Assembly (NCBI RefSeq): GCF_000003815.2
Contig: NC_049989.1
Span: 18,873,439-18,937,438 of the forward strand
Direction: 5' to 3'
Source: Branchiostoma floridae
Taxonomy: Eukaryota > Chordata > Leptocardii > Amphioxiformes > Branchiostomatidae
DNA: 64,000 bases
Shown: positions 1 to 12,100 of the stretch, piece by piece
How the letters are laid out: each line of letters begins with the position of its first letter
Position numbering within the stretch: position 1 is the stretch's first letter
Position numbers and translations under genes: made by a program
The notes under the pieces: model-generated
The model's input: only the letters and a program-made list of their open reading frames with translations
The model's database searches: none
Told to the model about the DNA's origin: nothing

Positions 1-2730
1 GCACATGTTGGCTCGTTCTCATTTAAATGTCGAAATGCTGTCGCCTGACTTTACGCCTTGATATAGAGCAAATTATATACAACATCACTGGTTTCTTCAT
101 TTTTCCACAACCCATGTAATGTTTTACAAAAGATGCACCACAACATTCGTATTAATTGATGGCTTAAAAGATTATTATAGCCACGGGTGGGATTTCACAC
201 CCTAAAAAATGGCTGTCGCCTGAGAAGAAACGAAGAATTCTAATAGTAGCCAAAAATTTAACAATTCAGTTCCCAGAATGATTGTTCGGCAGGTGAAACC
301 AGCTACCCAGGCCCTCTGCCCGATCACGTCAGATCGCTCCTGTCACTGATCTTGGAGGCTGTGTGAGGTGGTTTATGCCTGTCGCCAGATTCTGTAACAA
401 ACGTTGCCACCACTAGTACGATGGTTGCCACGGTTATATTATGCACGTATAAGACTAGAAATGGCCGTTTTTGTGACGCTGTACAATTTTTCTGGTTTTC
501 TAAAGAAACAGGAAAGGGTTGTTGACTGTCATTTGTATCCCACCTTGCTTACAAAATGTTGTACAGAAATGACTGTAACAAACGTTACCATTGTTCGATG
601 CTGTCTAGGCTTTCTATTGGACCTGGTGTAAAAAAGCTGGCCACTTTTCAAATGTCCCTAGGGACATTCACTTATACCTAAATGATATAGTCAATAAGTC
701 CTTTCGAAGAAAATAGGGTTAAGTCTACTGTTGTAACGTTTGTTACCTGCCCTGTAATGCATTACCAATGGGACCGAAAATAATAAGTTGCCATTTTTGG
801 GCTATGGTTAAAAGAGGAATTTTCCCAAACAACCAAGTAGTTTTCAGTGAAAATAAAGCCGATTTATTTTTCGACCAAAAAAATGCCATTTTCGACATTT
901 CAATGAGAACGAGTGGTTATGCTTTTTCAATCATCATCATCATTCATCCTCTTGTGAGGTGGAGCCAGTGTACTTCTCACTATGGTGGAGCAGACGAAGT
1001 ATCAATAGTAGACATAGATAATTAGGTTTTGTATATTCGAAATCAATTTCATTCCCATATTACCCTTTTGCAGAGTGAACTTTATCCTTGAGACCAAAAG
1101 TTATCTTTTCTCTGTTGTTTATAGAGACACATATGGAAACGAATGGTCAGAATATAAACAAACCAAGCAAAATGAAGCCTATCATTCTTCAAACTGACAA
1201 TCGGACTGACATGTTTGAGGGAAAGCTCCGCAAGCTCAGTCATTCATTTGTTACCCGATTGCTGTCCTCAGACAACGAAATAATCTATCTGCTGGTCCGC
1301 TCGGATGGTTTCTGCCACAGTACCTTTTGGCGGCGCTATGTACATAATTCTTTCTCCATGTTGCTTTTAATCCTTGTACTGTGTTTGTTTTTATGGGCAT
1401 TGGACCTGATTCAAATAAATGATGATTCAAACACCTACATACATGCCACAAAACACAATACAACCAATGTGGCTTTCATTTCAAGAAGTCTTTATTCCAC
1501 ACAGTTCATTCAAGGATAAAATAAATTATGCGAGCCAGATCGTATTCCACTTTCCCAACACCAGATATGTACGAAGTTAGTCTTACTTATGATAACATAC
1601 AATGTAGCTGCCATGAAATGGATCTGAAAAAGGAATAGATCCTCATGCTTAAAACTAAAACAAAAGTTGCAACAATTTAAACTTTCTTCCAACTCACCGG
1701 AAAACCAACTTGTCACATTTTTGGCTCTCTCTACTCTCAAAGCAGAAGTTCGGCTCTGGATGTTTTTTAACGTGTTTGTAGGCATTTATACCGGGTTATC
1801 TATTTTGTATTAATTTCTTCATGTCCAATGGCATTAAGAAAACATTACAAAGTAGAGATCCTGATAAAAATGCCTAAATCCGTGTCAAAAACAGCCAGGG
1901 CCAAACTTCTGCTTGGAGAGTACACTCTCACTACATCCTTGCAAACAAACTGACCTACTACATGAACTTTGACCATGTGACCATTAAATGGGTCATTTTT
2001 CAACGGAGCTTTCATCTGATGAAATTTAAAGCTCCTTGGTTTTCCAAGGAAGATTTTACGGCTTAAATGAAATCTTCATCAATCTTCCAAAATCTATTTG
2101 TAATGAAGGAAGATAAACTGTCACAACGTTACTTATGAAGAAGTTTCCACACTAAAAAAGAAATCCAAAAAATAGTGGTTAGCACACACACATCTAATGA
2201 CAGACATCTTGGCACACAGTAGAAAATACTCTTAGTTCTAAAAATAGAGTTTGGAATGTAGTGGTGAAGTTCATATTCAGTCATATTCAGTTCATATTCT
2301 TTTACAACAACCATATGATCGCATGTTAACTTTACGTATTACTGGCCAGAGCACATTACTGGTATGTAAAATACTGGCTGCTGTGTATGTTACCTTTATA
2401 CACCTGTACTGTGTTTAAAGTTTATTGTTTACAATCAAGTGAGTTCAATGAATGAGAAGTTAACAAAATGAACATAATGTCTAAAGGAAAGAGATTGAAC
2501 ATTTCATGGCCTAAAACCTACTAAAAATAAGAAAAAGAGTTCGGAAGATTAACTATAGCTGCCTATACTCAGAAAACTATAAGTTAAACTTAAAACTTAA
2601 CAGTGAACTTAATACTTACTACAACATCAAGAAGCTATCACCCAGAAGTTGTAAAGTTATTACAGTAAAACATGATACTGGCTCTTCCTGCATTGCAGAC
2701 AACCCCAAAATTTAAAGACTTAAAGTCCAC
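1..2730. other. AT-rich spacer, no gene recognised
   Basis: This stretch lies downstream of the minus-strand GTPase gene. No conserved exon is recognisable. A motif of about 13 bases (GTAACAAACGTT-like) appears near 396 and 568 and inverted near 735, which may mark a decayed short element. An open frame at 1088-1519 has one hydrophobic stretch but no family resemblance, so it is not annotated as a gene. Confidence 0.5.
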
Positions 2731-2732
2731 AC

Positions 2733-3145
2733 AACTATCCTGTGATTGGCTGACTGAGGTAAGGTGCTTCGTTGTGATTGGCTGTGCCTACACAAAAATG
2801 TCCATTGACTGAGTGACTGGCCATTGTTGGGTGCTTCCATGTGATTGGCTGCACTTAAAAAAAATGTTCTGTGATTGGCTACTCTCTATAAACAATCATT
2901 CTGTGAAAGGTTGGCTGAAGTCATCAGCTTTTCTGTGATTGGTTAGTTGAAGTCACCAGCTGTTCTGTGATTGGTTGGCTGAAGTCGTCAGCTGCACTGT
3001 GGTTGGCTGAAGTCAACAGCTGTACTGTGATTTGCTACTCTCTAAACAATTGTTCTGTGACTGGCTGGCTGAAGTAATCAGCTGTTATGTGATTGGTTGG
3101 TTGAAGTTGCTGCTGTTCTGTGATTGGCTAGTTGATGTCAGCTGA
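2733..3145. repeat. Degenerate ~31-bp minisatellite overlapping the GTPase stop codon
   Basis: About 13 imperfect units carry the core CTGTGATTGGCT followed by GAAGTCATCAGCTG. They run from 2733 into the last coding codons of the GTPase gene. The final unit contains the reverse complement of the TAG stop at 3128-3130 and the codons just before it. Several units hold a CCAAT-box-like ATTGG, probably by sequence coincidence. The array appears to have grown from the exon's 3' end into the 3' UTR. Confidence 0.75.
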
Positions 3146-6100
3146 CCCAACGCTCTGCTGCAGGTACTCCAGGTACAGAGCCTCCTTCCTCCCCCTGACG
3201 GAATCTTGCACGTAGTCCCGGTTTTCCTGCAACACCCGCTTCTGTTTCCGTGACAACGTTGGTAGCAACCTGCGTGGGAAGGAGAATTCTCATATTAGAT
3301 GGAAGAATGTACCAATTCCTGCGGAATGCATACTTTAGTTACAAATGTACTCATTGCAAAAGAAATGTACGCTTTAAAGTCGAAGAATGTCCGCTCTTGT
3401 AGAGGGATGTCAAGATTTGATTAGTTGTGGTGATAGGTCTGGCCTGCGAGTACATTGTACTAGTAAATGATAGGTTTTGGGACACTTCAAAGTGAAGCAT
3501 TCTTGTTTTCAGGTGCAATGGTTTCTCAGATGTGTTCTGGGTGTAGTTATTCTCTGAATGTAAGAACACGTTATGCAGATTTTGTACAGGAAACTTACAT
3601 GATTTCATGGCCTGCCAACCTTGTTCAAAACATTGGGATGCAAAACCAGAGATTTTGCAAACAAGTAAACGCTGTAATCAACTTGTTTCAAAACCTAAAA
3701 GGCTACTTTTTTTTTACCTATTTCTAATAAAACGACTCTTAACAAAGAAGCAAACAGAAGCAGCTGACCTGGACGACCACTTGGCAAGGAACAGCAGCAC
3801 CAAGGTGATGAAGAACAGCGCTCCGAGGGTGTGCATGTGGTAGTCTGGTGGGATGGACTTCCAGAAACTTGCAACTGGGGCCTGTCGAAGGAAATGGAAG
3901 GCACATTTAGCATTAAAGCAAATGTCTGTAACAGTCTGTAACAGCTCTATGCTCAAAGTAACAAATACAAGCTTCATAAAGGAGACTGTACTTTGTTATC
4001 ACACTCCAGAGTATCCTACTATTGGGCAAACCAGTGGTTCTCATATCAAAACCCACCCGATTGTAACATTTAATAGATATTACAGGTTTACTTATGTAAG
4101 CCTTTATTGCTCGGAGAATGACTTGAATTTTCAAGATTTATTTGGATTTTCATTTCATAGTTTGTAGTTGACTGTAGAAAAGTCACGTCAATTAAACTTC
4201 TCTACTGTTCTAGACCTAAAACAAATTATGGGTCCTTGTAGTGGTGCGTACCTAAAGCCCGGACTTGGAATTGGACCTAAAAATGTTTAGATCCAAGTCC
4301 AAAAAAAACCCTAAATGTCTGGAGCCAAGTCCGGACTTGCAAAAAGCAATCTGTCACTTATATTCCCTTTTTTGTTCTAAACCATCTAAAACCTTCCATA
4401 GACAGTGAAATTTGCACTGCTGGGAAAAGACAAAAACATTCGTGTTTACACTGGCTGTATATTTTGCATGTATTTTTTACACATTGCATTTCAATTCATG
4501 CTAACATGCAATTTTATATGCACCATCCCCCCTCCCCCTCAAAAAAAAAAAATTCTAGCGCACATAATACGCAATGATGGGTTCAGGTCCGGACTTAAAG
4601 TCCGGACCTGAACCTGAACTGCTGGACCTGAATCCGGACCTGAACCTGAATATGAGTTTAGGTACGCACCACTAGGTCCTTGTCATCCTGAACTTAAGAA
4701 GGGAAAATCTAAGTGTAAGATGTGCAAAATCTCTTGTGAGCTCTGAGAGATACAGTACTTGGCTCATATCTCGACAAGAGACAGACTCACTTCAGGCTGC
4801 TCGGTTAAAGAACAGCACTCTAGATATGTCCTACTGTTTGAAACTACTGAATCAGGGCATGTAATTTGTGCAGTTAATGTGTTGTGGGTGTCATAGCATT
4901 TTTATTTTGTGCAAAATGTCGTAAGGAATCATATGCTATTATTGTCACATTGACACTGCTAAGGTGCGAAGCCTTTCACCAATTGTAAGAGACCACAATT
5001 CCCCCAGTTGTCCTTCAAGCGCTTTATTGAATGAATCATTTCTCTCTTTCTTGCTCTCTCTCTAACCGTTAAAACAAACATACACAAACCCTCACCATGT
5101 AGACCTGTAGAGCCTCTGCCCCTGCCTGCCACGTGAAGCTTTTTTTTTTCCAAATTTCAAAAACTTTCCAATCCTCAAGTCAGAGGAATCATTAATACCG
5201 TAAATGCAGAAATTTGCAGTGGTTTTATTTTTGCGGTTTTTGCATTGCAAATTTACCACCGCAAACATTTTTCCATAAAAGTAAGACTACAGTGCATAGT
5301 GCTACCGCGAACTTAAAACCACCGTGAACAGTCCTTTTCCCGCTACTGCGAAATTAAATCCCTGCGAACTTAAATGCATTTATAGTATTTGAAAAAGACG
5401 ACACAAAGCATCCCTCACCATGTAGACCTGCAGAGCCTCCGCCCCTGCCTTCCCGAGAAGGGACTTCAGCAGTTCCTGAGAAACACTGCTGGCCAGGAAG
5501 TTCACCAGGAGCACGATGGGAAGGATGAACCCAAGGAAGCCGAACAGCGCCCCCTTGCCTCTGGCTCGCAAATTGTAGGAGCTGGCAGTCCTAAAGGGAA
5601 AAAAAAAGTGAGAAACATTTATGGGTGCAACGACAAACCCCATGCTAAATCAGGCACACCCATACACACAAAAAGTCATAGGCAAGGCAAGACTTCACTC
5701 TGTTAATGGTGAAGGAATCAATTTACCCTACAGAAAATATCTACAAGAGCAAAACATACCTGTCCTCCTCCAGTTTCTTGTCGACAAGTTCGGAGATCTG
5801 TTCACAGTCCCGCTCCAGCGTGTTGAGCGTGTTCTGCACCGTCTGGTTGATCGTCTTCTCCACCTGCTTACAGATCTCATCGATCTGGTTCACACAACGA
5901 CTGCTCTGTGGGACCAAAAACAAGGAGATGTTATCAATAAATTATCAAATCCAATCTTTTATTTATAGCACAGTCTGGAAGCGCAGTGTGAAGACTAGCT
6001 CCATGTGTCAGGGATCCCAGCAAAAGTAAAATCAAATAATGGATTGGATGGATCTGCTTCATGTGAGGGCATCATCTTGGTTAAAGTGCTTCACATAGAA

Positions 6101-9100
6101 CCCACAAGTTTTTGTAGCACGACAGATTTTGAACCCAGGACCTCTAGTTTCTGGGCCCTACAGTTATGTCAGACGAGCCCACACTAAAAAATGTTGCTTC
6201 CTGATATACTTCTTCAAAATGTGAGAGAAGACTACTAACCCTAACGTTGAGCTGGGGCACATAGATAGTGGGCATGTCGAAGCCACACTTGTTCAGGCCT
6301 GGTCTCTTGCACAGTTCCTGGGTGATCTGCATCATCACCCTCTGTGGGAATACAGGCACAAAACATTGGTGAGAGACATCTACAAACAATTTGTACCAAG
6401 CATTAAAGAAAACCTGTACCCGTACCCTAACAAGTTAAAGCACTAGTGGATACAACTTTTTTCTAGACCAAAGGTAGTTTGATCCTGTCTCAAAAAATGA
6501 CAATTTCAATAATCTTGTGGTTGGAAATTGAAAAAAATATACTTGTTTAGAGATTCAAATGTAAAATTTTTTAATACGAAGTCTTAACATACAATTCATC
6601 ACTACTAGAAAAGACAGTTGGCTACAGTTACAACTTACAGGTCATCACCGATGCATTTTTGGTACAGGTACAGGAACACAGATGTTCAGGACTGGTCCTG
6701 ACCTATACCTTAACATTTCTACAGGTACAGGTAGCAGTAAACTTGATGTTCAGATCATGGCACAAGTACATGTACATGACTGTACAAAATGTATTAGGTT
6801 CACAACCCTACTGGGTATCCTGATGCAACACATCCACAGAAACATGGATTAGAGTTACATTTGACAAGCCTACCCACCTGTCTGTCGGTTTCGGACCCCG
6901 CCTCGTCGGCCTTGCTGAGGTAGAACTTGATTCTCTCCGAGTGCTTCTCGTTGAGCCTCTCCACGATGTTTAGTGTCCGCTTGCACAGCGCCTGACCCAT
7001 GGGGTCAAAGAACACGAAGATCAGGTCCGCCAAATCACCTGGGAAAGACAACATGTAAGGTTTAACTAAATAAGTTCCATTCATTAAAAATCTGGTCTTT
7101 CCTGAGAACATAACGATAGAAGCAATCTTTAAGTCCCACTACTAAAACTTACTGTAACTGTGAGCTCTTTGGTGGGACAAACTAGCAATTGGTCCTGACA
7201 CAAAACCAAAGTATGAGAAATCATATTTCCTTGCCAAACCTGAATAAGACCACACCAATTTAATTCTAAAGAATGAAATTTGAAAATCAACATTAAAAGA
7301 GAGTCTTAGGGGGAAATCTACATGTATGCCTTGCTATACACACAGTTTCTAGGGTTGAATACGGAGGGAAACAAGTTTTCATCTCAACATCTCATGTCCA
7401 AGAGCCAAGCGGATAAATTGGCCTTTGTAACACAAAAACTTTCCATTGCCTGCTTTATTGCAAGTCGTCAGAAATTTGGCCCCAACTTTGTCCAAACTTA
7501 CCTAGCCATAGGATTGCCTCGTCCACATCAAAGGGGTACTTCATGTCCCCGTCCACAAGCCCCGGTGTGTCGACAAACGTCACCAGGCTGAACTTAATTG
7601 TTTGGAGGTGGAGACTTCTGTGGCCAGGTACTCCATCACTCCTGTAGTACCACAAAGAAAACAAAGAGGGGGCAACTGAGACACGCTTTGTAAACAGGTA
7701 TGGCAAGTTTAGTTAGACTAAGTGTTAAGCTATCTTGATCCAAACTTAATTGTTTGGAGGTGGAGACTTCTGTGGCTAGGTACTCCATCACACCTGCAGT
7801 ACCACATAGAAAAAACAGAGGGGGCAACTGAGACACAGTTTGTGAACAGGTAAGGCAGTTTAAAATAAACGTTTTAGGTTAATCAAACTAAGTGTTAAGC
7901 TATCTTGATCCAAACTGAACTTTTTCTGTTTGGAGGTGGAGACTTCTGTTGCCAGGTACTCCATCAGTCCTGCAGTACCATGTAAGACCAATAGATGGGG
8001 CAACTGAGACACGCTTTCTTAACAGGTAAGGCAGGCCAAATGTAATGCACTATCTTGATATTGAGTAGAACTGCTTGTGTTTTTAGCCAAGTACACTGGG
8101 TCACCCCTACTCTTCTTGATCCTGATTTTTACATACAAAGGGTGTAATTCCTAAAGCTCACAAAATCTCTATATCTCCAATAGATCTGACTGATGATGTA
8201 AAATGTCTGTACATCTACAAATAAGGTCTGAAACACTAAGGAGTTAAATCAAGAACAGTTAAACATTATGTTAGAGACGTGATGGAATAAGCTGCACTGT
8301 GGTATTTTATGTCATACTGTACTGTACAATTCATATCTTTTCTTTAACCGGCTCTACTACAAAGTCTTTGTCTCACACATTAGACTTAAAGTTCCACGCT
8401 GAAAGATGCAGTATTCGAGGATAGTGCCCTGGAAGCACAGCTCTTCATCTGGCAGCTTTGATCAGGTAACCACAGAGCTACCGTTTGAAGAGCTACGCCT
8501 CTCAGGGTAGTCAGGCTTCCGTGCTGCGACGGTCAAGGAAATCTCGCTGCCGGATCACGGGGTTAAGGGTTTGAACCACATTCTGTCTATGGATGGTTTA
8601 CCTCCATTTAACAACTAACAAAAAATTGTCAATGTTCATTCAACACCACACTCGCCTAAGATACGTTGTTACAATTCATGTAGCGTACAACTACAAACGA
8701 CTGCCAACAAGCTTTTAATAAACCAATCTTGTACTACTTCTTATTTTCTGTAGTGCCTAGTGGAGACTTGAAATTACTCCCATCTGTATGTGTGAGCATG
8801 TGCAACATCCCCTTATTATACATGTATAGCCCAGCCACCAGGTTTGCAGGAATGCAGCAGCCTATTATAACCCGTCAAGCCACTTGTCCCACCTGGGGCT
8901 TGTATATATATATCTATATATAGCTATAGCACACTCCAACCAAGTCTGATGAACTCTTCAACACTAGGAAGAAAATGTTGTGTTTCCTGTTTCACTCCAT
9001 TCATTTTCTGAATATTTTCTTATCTATTCCAACATGCTAGAAACATTCCTTATATCAAATACATAATTTGTATCAGTTTCCAAACTGTTCCAATATACTT

Positions 9101-12100
9101 TAATTCACTTTGTATTTTCGGTACCAAACTATCATGGTCTGAGAACATTTAACTTGTTCCCGGAACTAAATGTTCACGGTGAATGAATTATTTGTTATCG
9201 TTACCAAGACAAATCATTTGTTATCCGTAATGATAAGTTCATGTTACACTTACAGTCGTCACCATGAAAACCGTGAACATAAAAAGTACATTGGAAAAAT
9301 CAGGAATTACAGTAGATTCATCATCTAGTTTGTAGCACTGAAGTTGATATGAAGTTTTTATGTTACCTTCCAGCTTCATGAGATCCTTGAAGTGTGGGTA
9401 CAGGTGAAGGGTGGCATTGCCCTACAGGGAAAAACACAATCAAGACATTTCTTCATTCATTTGTTTGTTTGATCCTATATTTGGGCACTCATAACTTGGG
9501 GTCATGGTCCCAGTACAGAAAATTCAGGTACAGGTCTTGTTGAGGTCCAGAAGGATCAGGTGCAGATCCAGAAACTTGAAAACTTGTGAATGATTGATAC
9601 TGAAAACAATGGTCCATTTTGCTAGATAGAGTATTCAACTCCCACTGGCATTTTGAAACCCTATTATCCATGTCAACAAGGACAACTGCCTCAGTAGTTT
9701 AAAGAGCAATTAACTACAGAAACTTGGTAGAAATACCCTCAACTCTTCTCTACTTTGCTCTTTTTATTTTCTTGGTCGGTGTTCAATTTCCAATAATTTT
9801 TTTAGGTCCAATTTTTTCGGACCAGTCCAATAAGAAAAAAAAAACGGTTTTGTACCAGTTCGATGTACTGGGCACCACGGCCACCACCCATTCTCATAGC
9901 AGAATACATGTATATAATTCTTATATGAACATTATCAATACACTTTTGTCCTTACCGTGAGAGATTCCCGCTTCTTGCCACTGGTGACGAAGGTGAACCC
10001 CTGGGTCTCAATGGCCACACCTGTTCTCTGTACATGTTCCTCAACATACCTGCAGGAAAACAGGAACAAACACGAAATCATACATCTACATCTATCATAA
10101 GTATTACTGGAAAAAACCCTTTCCTAAGCCATTCTTTGCTAAGCCATCACATCCATGGTTAAGTGTGGCCAGTGGTGGTGTTGAAAGTGTTGTCTGTATT
10201 GCAGAACCGGTAAACTGGCTCATGGCCTATCACAACAGGTTACTGTACTGCAGAGTACAAGTTGGATATCCAGATTTATGTCATACCTGTGATGCGAAAA
10301 CGTTCGATACGGGTGTTCCGGACCGGGGCGTACGCTTCCGTATCGCACAGGTTCGAAAGGCGTATCACACAGGCATTCTTCGAGTAAATCGAATCATTTC
10401 GAGCGGGCCGAATACGGCTCGGTTCGCAATTAGAATACCTGATTCGGACGTTGGAACATTGCTGTTGCAACACTTTTTGTTCGAGGGCACCAAATTTGTT
10501 CAACTTCTGGCGCATTTCGCATCAAAACATGGGTTTTCTCTAGTGGGTATGACATAAATAAAATACGGTCCCAGCCGAAGGCCTTCGGGCGATCCGACCC
10601 GCGGTCGGGCTGATACCTCGGGTGATACGGAATACACCATGTTGTATTCTATATTTATCTATTTGATCCACTCACACCAGAAGAACCCCTACTCTTATCC
10701 TTTGTGTAATGTACTTTTCGCAAGGGCATAACGTCATGGCACGTCAAGGGATTCAAACCCAGAACCTCTGGGTGAAACACCCTACCGTTCACACCACACA
10801 ACGCCACAAAAATTGAAGAGGTACATGGAAAAACAAAACAAACTTGAGTAGTTGGTTATTTACATTACATGGCCACACTTTTGACTCCATGTGACTCGCA
10901 CTAGTGAAGCCAAGTAGGTGAAAGTTTAACTCTAGTCTGGCCCCAGACTGGTAAGGTTTTTGTTAACGTTGTACATTCACATCTTGACTCCATTAGAATT
11001 GAGACAGTGTTGGCATCTGTAGTCTTGCCATATCTGAACACCAGGTGGCATACGATCATCAGGTCATCTTAATTCTTATGAAGGATAGGAGAGGGTAGGG
11101 CAATACTAATGGGTGAGTGATATGGGCAAAGAGGGATGCAAGAGAATTTTTCAAACACAACTTTAGCTTTAATCACCAGGTGTATTTTGCCAGCCAGTAG
11201 GTACCCAAATTATGAGTAATGAGGCTGATTAACGTGGTCGAGGCACCTCCTCGAGCACGGGACCCCCATTTTACGTCCCTCCCGGAAGACGATTTCGTGG
11301 AAAGCTTCGTGAGGCTACAGCAATCCGGACGTCCTTGGTTGGTCTCCCATCCAAGCACTGTCCGGACCGCGCGTTGCTTAACTTCCGAGATCGAGGGATC
11401 GGGTGTACCAACGCGCCACGCGGCCGTAGCTTACATCTTAAGATGTACTAGAATACTAGTGTGAGTGTGTATTTGTGTATGTATATTGTATATGTATGTA
11501 TGTAATATGTATTATGTATGTATGTATATATAATTATATATAATAAAAAACATATATAAATATATATTGATAATATACTAGTCAGGTGTTTACCAGTTGA
11601 TGAAGGTGCTCTTGCCAGCAGAGTGGTTGCCGATCAGGAGAACGGTGATCTTCTTCCTGGGAGCCAGCAACTTCAAGTGCAGGTTCTCGGCAATGTCCAC
11701 CAACCCTGGAGAAAACATAGAAGAAATGGTCAAAATACGTTCCCAGTATGGCAGTATATAAATACATACAGGATTCGTGAATTGTTGGCTTATAATATTG
11801 CATTGAATTTAGTCCTCTAAATGTAGGAAATTGTGAGGGTTATAAAATTTTTGTGGATGATACCCCCAGACCCTATTGCAATTCTTATGCCTGTGCCACG
11901 TGTAACACCGCTTTGCCGCGCCAAGATGCCCCCTACGCTGGGAATAGTGCTGGCAAGGATAAATCTTTTCCCTTGAAGGATTTTTTGCTGAAATGATTTT
12001 GTTCCAAATACTTTTCTCTTGAGTGATTTTTCTGGGGACCACATTGACCAGCTGCCTGTGCTAATGAAAATGATAATAATAATACATCATTCTGGTGTAC

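Noticed and set aside
10165-10557. 130-codon frame
   Set aside because: Crosses a repeat shared with 51345-51533 and lies in a GTPase intron; no family resemblance.
11300-11428. Functional 5S rRNA gene
   Set aside because: Insertions in the 5S region, many changes and an attached SINE tail; a second diverged copy lies nearby.
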